A stretch of DNA of 64,000 nucleotides from Pyropia yezoensis (taxonomy: Eukaryota > Rhodophyta > Bangiophyceae > Bangiales > Bangiaceae): positions 20,383,346-20,447,345 of the forward strand of contig CM020618.1 of the NCBI GenBank assembly GCA_009829735.1, read 5' to 3'. A program made the position numbers and the translations under genes. The notes under the pieces are model-generated. The model had not been told where the DNA came from. It did not search any database and worked only from the letters and a program-made list of their open reading frames with translations. Position 1 is the first letter of the stretch; each line of letters opens with the position of its first letter. This document shows, one piece after another, positions 18,693-29,300 of the stretch.

Positions 18693-19267
18693 TGAGTGCG
18701 GTATAAAACTCGATACTCTCAGACACGTGTCAATATCCCTCGGGGGAAAGGGACAGGAAACACAGAAAGGAGAACTACGAGATTGGTATGCCTGTTGCCT
18801 CACGTGCCTGCTCGCACAGCGAATAGATACGCACGGTAGTGCCCACGGGGAAGAGGAAAGCAATCGCGCAGTTGTCTTTTTCCTGAGGGCGCGGGCCAAG
18901 GGCGCCTCGCTGTCCCTCTTTACGTGCATCTGGGGGAGCCTCGGCACGTTGGCCAGGTAGCCCCCCCATACCCCCGAGTGGCCCCGACCCGAGTCAAACC
19001 TCGTCAGGTCGGGGGCCACTATCACTACTAGTTCTATTCCCACTCACTAATCTCACACTCAAATTCTCTCAAATCAAGTCCCTCACAAATATGCAAAAAC
19101 CCATCAGAAATCCCTCTCTCACGTGTGGATAGCGAAGTCCCCCACATCCCAGGGCCGGGCGCGGGCCACGGCCGCCAACCATCACCTCACTGCGGGCGTG
19201 TTCTGCCTCCTGGTGCCCTCTGGTCGCAATCCCGGGTCGGCGTCAAGTCGGGGCCAGGGATGCTACA
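18693..19267 (-). repeat. Putative 3' LTR, family C
   Basis: The inner end ATGCTACA at 19267 is followed by a C-rich polypurine complement and TCCGGCACGTCCTCGGG, matching the inner LTR edge of family A. The outer about 139 bases match 46645-46779 beside the family C primer-binding site. A TATAAAA box lies on + at 18702-18708. The outer edge is not secure because no clean target duplication was found. Confidence 0.5.
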
Positions 19268-20068
19268 TAGCTCCCTCCCTAATCCGGCACGTCCTCGGGC
19301 CGTACCAGGTGCCACCGTGCACAGCCTCGAGCACGTCCACACCTGTGCCGAGGTCGAGCGTCTTCACCCCGAGCGTGATCACCTTCTCCATCCCTGCCCC
19401 CCCCCCTCCTTCATCTTGACCTTCTTGTTCCCCCGGAATCTGGACGACATGTCCAGCTTCGAGATCTGGGGCACACAGCTGTAGTGTTGGTTGCAGAGCG
19501 GACAGGTAGCGGACGGCTGCCATTGGCTGAGCCGGGCCCGTGCGGGCCCGGGCCTTCCTGTCCCCCCTCTGCGTGTGCGCTGGCTCCGCCGGCAGAGGTC
19601 TTGAGTGCCAGCGTGCGCGCGGCGGGACCGGCCGACCCCGGTCTGCACGTTTGTCTTCCTCGCCGTGTGCGCGTTCCCTCCCACCTCCCTTGCGTTGCGC
19701 GTTTTCCGCGCTCTGCCACGATGCCGCTCGTCTTTGCCTCTCTCTGCCCGTTTGTCTTCCTCTTCTTTCTTGCTTCGAGCGCGGGTCATCGCCCGCTTTG
19801 TTTGTCTCATCCGGTCGGTTTTCTCCCGGATGCTGGAGCCAATTAAACAAGTATCAATTGGCAGTCCGCGGTCAGTCGAGCGGCGTAACTGGTTGGGCCC
19901 GCGGCTCCGGCGGCGAGAGTTGCGGAGGAGAGCTCGGGTGGCCGTTCCCCTGTTCTGGCTTCGGTTCCTCGGATGTCGGTGCCGGCGTCGGTCGTCACGG
20001 CGGAGGCGGATCGAGTACCTCCGGCTTCAGCGTCGCGCCCGGTCTAGACCCCCCCGGCGGGTCTCCCG

Positions 20069-21880
20069 GTGATGCTTCTTGGGCAAGACGCTCTGGCAGC
20101 ATGGCGTTACTCCACGGTTGTCGGCAACGCCAGCGCGGCCCAGTGCCAGCAAGATTGTCTGGTCATCTGGCGCAAGGAACTCCAGCGCGGGGTCTTGACG
20201 GAGATGGACAAGACGTGTCTCCACGCGACGGACCAGATGCGCTTGGCTCAAGACCGCTCCCAAAGCTTTTCGTGTTCCTCTTGGGTTGCCCGTCTGGAGG
20301 ATCTCCCCTTCGCGCTGGTGCTGGATCTCCCCTTGACCAAGCGCCGCGTGTCTGCATCCGTTCTCCGGTGGCCGGAGGAGGAAGGTTACGTCCATCGGGC
20401 GCTCATGGTCCGGGACGAGGAGCTCAAAGGGTCGGAGAGCCTGACTTGTGATCCCCGTCCGAGCGTGGTCGCTCTGGAGCCGCCTTTTCTGACCCGGAAG
20501 TACTCCATGTTGTCGCCAGCGCGGGAGCAAGGCGAGCGGCGTGGGCGCCAGCGGGGCTACATGGTGAGCTGCAACCACCAAGAGTTCTGGAAGCTGGACA
20601 AGGCGAACCGGGCGGCGTACTAACCCAAGGTCATCCCGCAGCAGCAGGAAGTCGAGATCCTGGTCGGGTTTGCTCCGTCCAGCATCCCCTTTATGTGGTA
20701 CTTCCTGGACGCCCTGGCCCAGGCGTCGATCAAGGGCTTCTTCCATTCCATCCCGTACATGATGTACACCTCCGAGATGACGGTCTTGGACGCCAACCAC
20801 AGGCTCCACGAGGTCCTGGTACCCAACCGGCTCTGGCTTCCCCCAGACCTCAAGATGGTCTGGATCGTCGACAAGTTGACCGTCGACTTCCTGTGCAGCC
20901 AGGACGAGGAATACAAGGGGCTCTTCGAGGCGATGATCAACTTCCGGCGTCAACTCCCGGTGCATGACCGGAGCTTCTTGAACCTGATTGCCGACCAGAA
21001 CAGCCCGCGTCGGGATAGCTCGGGTTGGGTGCAGGTGTTCTACCAGTCTTCTCCGGCCAAGGTGCAGCTGGCGACGCCGCTGCCGGCGTGGCCGCAGCTG
21101 GGAGGTATTCCTGCACCGGCCGCTCTGGATCTTCTGCCGACTGGGCCGCCGGTGCAAGAGTCGGGATGGGCCACGGCGGTCGGTCGGGCGTCTGCAGCGG
21201 CTCAACTTCCTCCAGTTGCGCCTATCGCACCGGTTGCTTCGCCTTTGCCGTCGCCGGCGCGTGTGCACCCAGCTCTACCTGTACCGGTGCTCCAGGCTCC
21301 TCCGGCGCCGTGCTTGCCTGCTGCGGCTCTTGGAGTTGTCATCCAGTCGCCGACTACTCCGGCCGTTCCTCCTCGGGCACCTTCTGCGGCGGGTGGTGGC
21401 TCGGTGCCCACCCTCGAATTGGGGACTCCTGTTTCCGGCGCCGCTGCTAGCCGTCCGGGTGTGGCAACCTCGGGTCGGTTCGAGATCCCGGCGCCGACTC
21501 TGCGCTTTTCCCGCTTTCGGGTGCCCGACTGGTACCTGACCAAGGGTGGCCCGGCGTGCGAACAGTACGACGTCGGCATGGTCGAGGACCAGCTGGACCG
21601 TCTTCCGGTGCAGGTCGAGGGCGTCGGGTCTTCCTTGGTGCTGGGAACATATGCCAGCGTCTTGAACGACGTGGTCGACCGGGTGTTTGCTTGCGCGGAT
21701 AGCGGCCAGATGTGGGACAGTCCGGTGGCTGGTGAGCTTCTGGCAACCTTGACCCGGCATGGCTTGCCCAAGCGTAGGTTGGGAACCTTCACTAGCTTCC
21801 AAGGGCGCCGGCAGGCGTATCTGGAGGAGCGGGAGCGCCCGGCGACTACTGGTGCTGCTCCGATGTCGAAGTACGTGTAA
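20069..21880 (+). pseudogene. Antisense reading region of gypsy family C
   Basis: Opposite to gag-pol, in the same position as the antisense genes of A and B. The longest frame (20693-21880, about 395 codons) begins with a Tyr/Trp/Leu-rich folded-looking part (PYMMYTSEMTVLDAN, VLVPNRLWLPPDL), then a Pro/Ala/Val linker from about residue 130 to 270, then a second compact part with LRFSRFRVPDWYL. Another frame (20069-20623) carries an N-terminal-like part. I recognise no domain. It is broken in at least one place. Similarity to the A and B antisense products is positional more than sequence-based. Confidence 0.5.
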
Positions 21881-22135
21881 TCGCCCCGCCCGCCGCACTA
21901 CGTCATCGCGTCGTCCTCTGATTCCCGTCGTGCTGCGGAGGCGGCGCTGGAGGACGCTCCCGCGGCGCAGCGTCCGCGCCGGGAGTAGCAAGTGGAGGCA
22001 AGGAGGGTGAGAGTCTTGGGAGAAGGGAGGAGGGAAGAGGCGGAGAGAAGGGTTGCTCGAGCGGGTGCTTGCTTGTTTTCTGGTAGTTCCATGATTGTAT
22101 TGCCTGTTTTCCTTGGTACACCCGTTCCCTTTTTC

Positions 22136-22448
22136 TCAATCCTCTTGTTCCGCGTCCGTTGCGGGTGAGCTCGGCTCGTCCCGCAGGTCCTGATCAGCTA
22201 TTTCCTTCTCGTCATCCTCCGAGTCCGATTCCAGGATCTTGCCCGCTCCGGCCACCGGAGTGCCTTCAATCCCATTTCGCCGCGTGTAGGCGGAAACATC
22301 CGCAATGGGCAACCGGTTGGAGGGTTCCCAGGTATCATCAGCCGGGTTGAAACCGAACCAGCGTACTCGCAGGTACAAGCGCCCGTCTCTCCAGGCATGG
22401 TCAAAGAACTGGACGTAGACATATTCTCGGCCTTCTTCTTGGGATCAC
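22136..22448 (-). pseudogene. Family C chromodomain (end of pol)
   Basis: The - strand reads YLRVRWFGFNPADDTWEP, the core of a chromodomain with its conserved W-x-x-DDTWEP, then an acidic C terminus. It is the end of the integrase that continues on the far side of family B at 40905. Confidence 0.8.
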
Positions 22449-22453
22449 CAGGG
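22449..22453. repeat. Target-site duplication CAGGG (left)
   Basis: CAGGG before the left family B LTR, matched by 40900-40904 after the right LTR. Confidence 0.9.
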
Positions 22454-22861
22454 TGTGGAATATGTGTTACCCAATAAAAGGATATGGGACCGACCGGCGC
22501 CCGGAAGGCAAAGAGGGACCTATTACCGTAAAGGCAAAGAAGACAGACCTTTAGCTCCAGGACGTTCGATGGGGAGCAAGCCGGCCAAACGGCAGCGGCG
22601 AGCCCCCACGTCGCCTATACCGGGCGAAACAATTATGCCGGTCGAGCGACCGAGCGAAGGCCGGACGGCCGATCGCTACGAGCATAGCAAACAATATAAA
22701 AGATCCCTCCAAAGCAAGGACAGATAAACAATGCAAAACAAAAGTAGTCCCCCAAAGGGCGAGCCACAAGCGGACCCAGACCAACAAGGCTGGGACCACC
22801 AGTCAAGGGGGCTACTTGCCCGTAAATACCGGAAATCGGTACGGTGGGCGGATATGCTACA
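22454..22861 (-). repeat. 3' LTR, family B
   Basis: A 408-bp LTR. On +, TATAAAA lies at 22695-22701, pointing toward the antisense gene. Confidence 0.92.
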
Positions 22862-23577
22862 TACCCCCGTTGCCAGCTTCGAGCCGTCCCGGCGAGGTCC
22901 GGCTCGGTGCAACGTAAGGGCCGCGCGCGCCCAGTTGGGCGGGGTCGTGGCGCGGCCGCCTGCAATCTCGCGGGGGGTCGCGCCAGCACCGGTCGGTGTA
23001 GCTGTTGAAGCGTCGGTCCGCCGCGCGCGCGGTGTGGTACCCTCTCGGGTGTGCGGCGGGGCCGTGTGGCCGGGGCGGTTACGCGGGCTCCCGTGGGCCG
23101 ACCCGTGGCTGGGCTACACCAGCCGGTACTTGTGCCGCGGCCGGCCGGCCTCTGTCGCGTGGCGTCCGGGTGGGGGTCGGCGTTGTTGCCGTTGACCGTA
23201 GTGATCGTCGCGTCGGGTCTCCCCTTACCTCCGTGCGTCGGCCGACGCGTGGGGGTCTGTGGGGTGGGCAGCCGCGTGGCTTGGTGGTCGTTGGTGCCGG
23301 TCGGCAGGGCGTCGACTAGTTGTCGTTGCCTCGGCCGGGTCGGCCTCCCGCGCGTCGGTCGACGCGCGGGTCCGGGGAGGGGAGAGGGATTGCCGGCTGG
23401 CACTTGTGCTCCACCTTAGCCACCTGGCGTCTCGGGCCGTTTGGCATCACGCTTGAGTTGAGTCGCCCGGTGGCCAGTTGGCCTTCCCGCACGTCGGTCG
23501 ACGCGCGGGTTACCGGGCGTGTCATCCTCGGCCCGTCGGCCTGTTGCACGCGTTCGCCGGTTGGCACACTTGGCCTG

Positions 23578-23783
23578 TTGGCGGCCAAGGCGGCAAGGGC
23601 GGCCGAGGCGGCAAAGGCGGCCAAGGCGACAAGGGCGGCCAAGGCGACAAGGGCGGCCAAGGCGACAAGGGCGGCCAAGGCGGCGCGGGTGGCCAAGGCG
23701 GCAAGGGCGGCCAAGGCGACAAGGGCGGCCAAGGCGGCGCGGGTGGCCAAGGCGGCGCGGGTGGCCAAGACGGCCAGGGCGCG
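23578..23783 (+). repeat. GC-rich minisatellite in the family B 3' region
   Basis: Units of 9 bases (GGCGGCAAG, GGCGGCCAA, GGCGACAAG, GGCGGCGCG variants), often paired to 18, repeat about 20 times. The three + frames read as collagen-like GGQGGK, as Ala/Lys-rich AKAARA, and as Arg-rich. None is obviously the real one. It lies between the 3' LTR and the antisense gene. Confidence 0.8.
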
Positions 23784-23827
23784 GTGCGGTGCCCATAAGG
23801 CTTAGCCGGTCTTAAGGTGGTGCCATT

Positions 23828-25062
23828 ATGGCCGACGAGGTGGCTCCGCCGTGCCGGCGGCTACCCCGGAGGTGGACTGCTCGGAGGCCGAGCGGCCGGT
23901 GCGCGGGTTTTACCGTAGCCCGCAGGCGACCTACATGGTCTATGGTGTCGGCTTCGTGGCGGATGCGCCGTTGTTGGAGGCGGCGCGTTCCAACCGCTAG
24001 TTGGCGCTGCAGCGCATCCGTGACGCGCGGTGGGTAGCGTTGCCTAAGTTCCGGGACGTGTCCGTTGGCGGGGTGTTTCACGCAGGCGAGTCCGTCTCAG
24101 ATGTGCACGGGGATGCCGACTTTGGCCGACAAGGCCCGGAGCGGCAGGCGTCCGAGGTCTTGTCGTTGAGCAACGAGTTGTTGCGGTACGCGTCCACCGG
24201 TGCTCTGCACGTGTATCACCGGCGCCTTTACGCCTGGGCACTGCGGTTCCGGGTTGGGAGCACCGAGACCTTCATGGTCGCTGCCAATAACTTTGGGCGG
24301 CTGCGTAGCTTATGGACGTGTGCGGTGTTCCTTGAACGCGACTTGGCCGATCGGCTGGACGTCCCGATCGCGGAGGATCCTGGCATGGAGGGGTACTTGA
24401 CCATGCTGGCCGACAAGGCGTACCCCGGCAACCCTCCGCCTGACCTCGACTTTGGTCCGTCGTTGAGCGACCTCCCGCAGCCCTTCCGGGCGCCGACGAC
24501 GTTCATTCGTTTCCGTCGGTCGAACGACCTCGCGTCGATTGAGCGTCGGGGCTTGCTGGCCCCTGCCTGGGCCTCGAGTCTGGTCCGTACGCGACCGTTC
24601 TTCGACTTGAAGTGTTGGCTTCCGTGTCGCCCGTCCTGGTGGACCGAGTATGGGCCATACATGGAGACGCCGGTGGCGCTGTCTTACGTTGCCACTCGGC
24701 TGACGGAGGCGGATAACGCGGCGTGGGGCATCGTCTTCGACGAGTTCTTCTGCTTCCTGCTTGCCGCGTGGGTACACTGGTTGGTCCACGACGGACTGTT
24801 TTTCCGGTTGAGTGACCAAGTGGTCGGGTGGTTGGACGGCTCGAGCGTAAGCCACCTGGCTGACGGCCCCGGCGGTGACGAGCGTCTGTTGACGTACCAG
24901 CGTATGCGGGAGGCGCACTCCGTCTTTCCTTGGACCACCGTGGTCGCGGACGTTCATCGTCGTGACTACCACACGAAGGCCGCCCTTGAGGTGTATGTCA
25001 AGCCTGACCCGTCGGCCAAGTATGGCTTTGCTCTTCGCCAGCCGTGCGGCTCGTTCGACTGA
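23828..25062 (+). pseudogene. Antisense gene of family B, main part (left copy)
   Basis: Opposite to gag-pol. A Met at 23828 (GCCATTATGG) opens a short frame; the main frame covers 24001-25062 (353 codons). It reads as a folded, Trp/Tyr/Phe-rich protein: LHVYHRRLYAWALRF, FIRFRRSNDLAS, WLPCRPSWWTEYGPY, LAAWVHWLVHDGLFF. The P-x-RP-x-W-x-E and L-x-Y pattern is shared faintly with the family A antisense product. I know no named family. It has about one break between the start and the main frame. Repeated at 32255-33432 beyond the gap. Confidence 0.55.
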
Positions 25063-25095
25063 AAGTACGATGCCACTTCGGCGGAGTCGCCCGGT

Positions 25096-25695
25096 GTGGG
25101 CTGTTCGGTCGACCGTGGAGGTCGTGATGCGGGTCATCGAGTGCGTGATCGCACTCGTTCGCCATCGCCGCCGGCGGTTGGTGGGTCACGTGACCGTGCT
25201 GCTGAGCCGTCGACGTGCCGCGGTGGCGATGAGCCGATGTGGCCGTCCGACTTGGCTCGCGTGGGAGCGGTTGCCCTGTTGGGCGCGGAGCGCGTTGATG
25301 CCTTGGCTGGCCGTAGTGTGCCTCGCGGTGCGACGGCCGTTGCCTTGGCAGTTGCGTGGTCGCGCCAGACCGTCGAGATGGAGGACGTTATCCGTCGGGT
25401 TGGTGGTATGACCGAGTCTCAGGCGGTGGAGGAGCTTCTCCTGGCCATGTCCCGTATGGCGGACCCCTCTCAGATTCGAGACAGCGTGCTCGCTGAGCTG
25501 CGTCACGCTCCCGTGGTGGAGGCGCGGGGTGAGAGTCCTCGTCGCGTCGACGTCAGTGCCACTCTTGGCCGGCGCCGGCGGCCCGTGTCGTACGATGAGG
25601 AGGAGCCGGCTACTCCGGCGCCGGTTCGCCACGTGCGTTCGCGCAGTCCGTCATACGACGAGGACGCGCGTGGTCGTTACCGTCGTGGCACTTGA
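25096..25695 (+). CDS. Antisense reading frame of family B, C-terminal part (left copy)
   Basis: A 199-codon frame 33 bases after the main part. It begins with an Arg/Ser/Asp-rich linker, then a helical region (EPMWPSDLARVGAVALLGAE, then a MEDVIRRVGGMTESQAVEEL segment), and ends in a charged tail with repeated RSRSPSYDED-like text. It could be a separate small gene or the tail of the preceding protein. Repeated at 33466-34065. Confidence 0.5.
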   Translation: MGCSVDRGGRDAGHRVRDRTRSPSPPAVGGSRDRAAEPSTCRGGDEPMWPSDLARVGAVALLGAERVDALAGRSVPRGATAVALAVAWSRQTVEMEDVIRRVGGMTESQAVEELLLAMSRMADPSQIRDSVLAELRHAPVVEARGESPRRVDVSATLGRRRRPVSYDEEEPATPAPVRHVRSRSPSYDEDARGRYRRGT

Positions 25696-25741
25696 GGGGT
25701 TTTTTGACGATGTGTCGAGTGTTGTGCCTATTGGCGTCTTG

Positions 25742-26293
25742 TCAGTCTAGCTTCGTCTTGCCTTGCCGACTGGCGTGTTTGTTTCTTGTGCGTTTGCATT
25801 GAAAGTGGAAGGCAGTCTTTGCCCATTGTGTTGACACCGAGTCGTGGTGTGATGTCGGATTCAAGAGTATGTACTCGCACCAGAGCCGTTTGGCCTTTGT
25901 AAACCAGGCGGCGTGTTCTCTGCGGGGAGTGACCAAGAGTGTGTCCGTTGGATTAACTTGCAGGTCTGTGACCACTTGGTCGAGGGTGTGTACTAGGGGT
26001 ATTCTCAGGCGTGTGCCTTTTGAGTGAGGTTGCTCAGTGGTGGTGACGCCTGTACCTGCGTGGCATACCAAGGGACCGTACCGCCCGGTGAGCTCCGGTA
26101 GCTCCCTGTGTTGGCCCCATATGGGGAAGGTAAAGTTACGACTTGCCGATGGCAATGTTGCCTTCATGTAGTAGACAGGGATTCTCTCCGTAATGGAGCG
26201 GTCTGCGTTGTCCCATTGGACAATAGCCTGTATCACCCCCCATGGGTCGACGTAGACCGCCATGATGGTGGGGTCCCATGACTTAGTAGTCAC
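25742..26293 (-). CDS. Extra sense ORF after family B pol (left copy)
   Basis: A 183-codon frame on the gag-pol strand, starting 105 bases beyond the pol stop (26399). It starts MTTKSWDPTIMAVYVD and contains PVYYMKATLPSAS, FPIWGQHRELPEL and a Lys/Arg-rich C terminus (CKRTRNKHASRQGK). It has no zinc knuckle, signal peptide or transmembrane segment, so nothing supports an envelope-like protein. Composition is ordinary for a soluble protein. I know no family. It lies convergent with the antisense gene (47 bases between their stops). Repeated identically at 34112-34663. Confidence 0.55.
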   Translation of the reverse strand: MTTKSWDPTIMAVYVDPWGVIQAIVQWDNADRSITERIPVYYMKATLPSASRNFTFPIWGQHRELPELTGRYGPLVCHAGTGVTTTEQPHSKGTRLRIPLVHTLDQVVTDLQVNPTDTLLVTPRREHAAWFTKAKRLWCEYILLNPTSHHDSVSTQWAKTAFHFQCKRTRNKHASRQGKTKLD

Positions 26294-26398
26294 AGTCTTG
26301 ATGTCCGCAACACTTGTTGCGAGAGTTACTCGAGCCGATGTCTTTGTGGTTTTTCGCCACGTGTATCCTGGTATTTCGACCTTTTTGGAACGCAGGTG

Positions 26399-29300
26399 TC
26401 ATATCACCAAGTTACGTGGCAAGTTTTCCACCGGTTCCCAGGTGTCATCCTTAGGGGTATAATCATACCATCGGACTTTGAATTCGTAAGAATCCCCGCA
26501 CCGTCGATGGGACATGAGCTTGTCGATGACGTATTCGTCGTGGATGGTTGGCTCCGGCCGTGGTTTGTCAAACCCATCAAGAAGTGGATGTGGAGTGGAC
26601 TCGTCACAGTCGTCCGGGCGCGGTGCCGCTGTGGCGTGGTCGCTGTTGATGCGCTTCTCGATGCCATCGACGTCGATGACGAACGTAGACTCGTCAGCGT
26701 CGACGACGATGAATGGCCCTACGGCCTTGCTCTGCAGCTTGTTGGCTCGTTGGTGGTTTGTCGTATAGACATAGTCGCCGATCTTAATCTTGCGATTGCG
26801 ATCCCCAATGTGGGCGTCGAAGTTACGCTTGTAACGTTGCTGAGTTTTGGCGAGGGCATTGACGACGGCCGGGATCTGCAACCGCAGTCGGGCCATGAAC
26901 TCGCGCTTTCTCGCGAGCGGCGAGCCGTCGTTGAGGGTTCCTCGTTGGGCTACCGACGTGCCGGGTGGCAGGTAACGGACCGATAGGTTCGGGATGCGTC
27001 GTGGAATGACAAGTTCGAAGGGTGCTAGTCCAGTGGACCGGTGTGGTTGGCTGTTGTAAGCCATCGTGAGGACGGGCAGCAGCTCGTCCCAGCGCTCGGG
27101 GTCCTCGGTCACGTAGTGACGTAGTTGCGTCGCAATGGTACGATTGTACCGCTCGACTTGACCGTTGGTCTGAGGATGGTACGCGGTGGTGCGTACCGTC
27201 TCCACTCCGAGTACCTTCATCACGGCAATGAAAAAGTTCGACATGAACTGGGGTCCTTGGTCGGACAAGATCTTGTCCGGTGGGCCATAGCAGGCTATCC
27301 AATGTTCAATAACAGCGGAGGAGACGGAGATGGCTGTGATGGTCTTGAGTGCTATGCACTTAGTTAGCTTTGCAAAGCGGTCGGTAATGACCAAGATGAA
27401 CCGGTTGCCGCTTTTGCTTGCCGGCAAGGGACCGAGGATGTCAATTGACAACTCCGTCAGCGGATCCGACGCAGGGAACAAGGTCAGCGGCGTCGTGTGC
27501 TTACGCAACGCCAGGCAGTTCTGGGCACAAGTGGTGCAGTTGGTAATGGTGTTGTGGATATCCGATATCATGGATGGCCAGTAGAACTTTGTTCTCATTG
27601 TGAAGTACATCTTGTTCATGCCCGGGTGGGCGGCCGTGGTGGCCATGTGTTGGAGCTTCAAGATGACATCTTGTTGCGACTTGGGGATGACCAGTTGGTC
27701 TCCATACGCAGTCTTGCGACGTAGCGCGTTGTTGTCATCGAGGTAGAATGACTTGTGGCCTCCGTTTGCGACACTGTCGATGATCGACTTGCCGAAACCA
27801 TCCGATTGTTGTTTGTCAATGACTTCGTAGAAGTCAAGGGGTTCGGGATCCGTTGTGCCCGTGTACCTGTCCGTTTGGACGCCGTGTGCTGTCTGGGCCA
27901 CCGCTAGACATGGAATGTCATCGTTGATCGCGTCGCTCATCGCGCTGTTGTCCGCGCGAGAGAGGAAGTCTGGGAGGTGGTGACTGGCACCTGGCTTGTA
28001 CTTTAGTTCGAAGTCGAACTCAGCGAGGCGCATACGCCATCTCATCAAGCGACCGCTAGAGTCAGCGGTGCTGTATATCCAGCTCAAGCTTTGATGGTCC
28101 GATCGGATGATGAAGTGTTGTCCTTCGAGAAAGTGCCTCAACTTGAGGACGGCCCACACTATGCCAAGGCATTCTCTCTCCGTTGTGGAGTAGTTGAGCT
28201 CTGCCGTGTTGAGGGCGCGGCTACAGTAGCCTAGTGGCTGTGCCTTGCCATCATCGTCCGCTTGGAGCAATGTGCAGCCGAGTTGGTAAGCACTTGCGTC
28301 GACGTCGAGCGTCAGCTCGCGACCTGCCTTAGGTAAGGCTGAGATTGGTGGGTGCACCAAGGCGTCGCGCAAGTCTTCAAAGGCTGCCGTCTCCTCTGTG
28401 GAGGGTGGTGGAAGGTCCGGTGGGACGTCCTTCTTTGTCAACGCGTTGAGCGGTCTTGCCCTCTTGGTAAAGTCTACGACGAATCGTCGATAGACGTTGC
28501 ACATGCCGAGAAAACTTTTGAGTTGAGTCTTGGTCTTGGGGAACGTCGCTTGACGAAGGGCGTCGGCGTTCTTGTAAAGAACGTGGAGCTTACCTGGCGT
28601 TATGCTGTGGCCGAGGTACTCCACCTCGTTGGAAAACCACTTGCACTTCTCAAGATTGAGAGTCACGCCAGCCTCCCGTAGTCGGGTAAGGACCTTGTCC
28701 ACATCATGGATGTGTTGTTTGGCGTTTGCCGAGAATATGATAACGTCGTCTAAATAGACGAGGCAGACCTGCCACTTGAGTCCGGAGAGGATAATATCCA
28801 GGGCACGTTGGAACGACGCCGGGGCATTGGTCAAGCCAAATGGCATAGTTGTCCAGTCGAAGATGCCATAGTGCGTGGTGAACGCCGTCTTTTCTTGGTC
28901 CTCTTGCCGCAATGGCACTTGCCAGTACCCAGGGGTACAGTCGAGAGATGTGAAGACCTTGGCGTCTCCAAGGGAGTCGAGGCAGTCCTCCATGCGCGGA
29001 AGGGGGTACGCGTCCTTCTTGGTGATGCTGTTGAGCCGTCGATAATCGACGCAGAATCGGGCCTTCCCATTTTTCTTGGGGACGATGACGACCGGCCTGG
29101 CCCAGTCACTGTGACTTGGTTTAATAACCTTGAACTTCAACATCTTGTTGATTTGATCGACAATGATCGCACGTTTGAACGCGCCGGTCCGGTAGGGCTG
29201 GGCCCTTATAGGGGCAACCCCAGGTGGAGTGACGATGGCGTGCTCTGTAGCGTGGATCTTGCCATGCTTGGCCAACATCGACTTGATTTGCGCATGCAAA

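Larger units (their letters stand above)
18693..22453 (-). mobile_element. Ty3/gypsy chromovirus, family C, left (3') part
   Basis: The 3' portion of a third gypsy family: putative LTR, antisense reading region, and the chromodomain end of pol. It is interrupted at 22449-22453 (CAGGG) by family B and continues at 40905. The sum of its two parts is about 9.6 kb, similar to A and B. It is older than A and B, with roughly half a dozen breaks over the whole element. Confidence 0.8.

Noticed and set aside
18693-18831. An intron (GTGAGT edge near 18692, CAG near 18820) in the copia RT
   Set aside because: The same segment sits beside the family C primer-binding site at 46645, so an LTR end explains it better, and the DNA after it on the left is not copia.
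23578-23783. CRISPR-like array
   Set aside because: Units are 9-18 bases, contiguous and degenerate, without unique spacers, and lie in a eukaryotic retroelement.
25742-26293. An envelope-like gene
   Set aside because: There is no signal peptide, transmembrane segment or cysteine pattern to support it.
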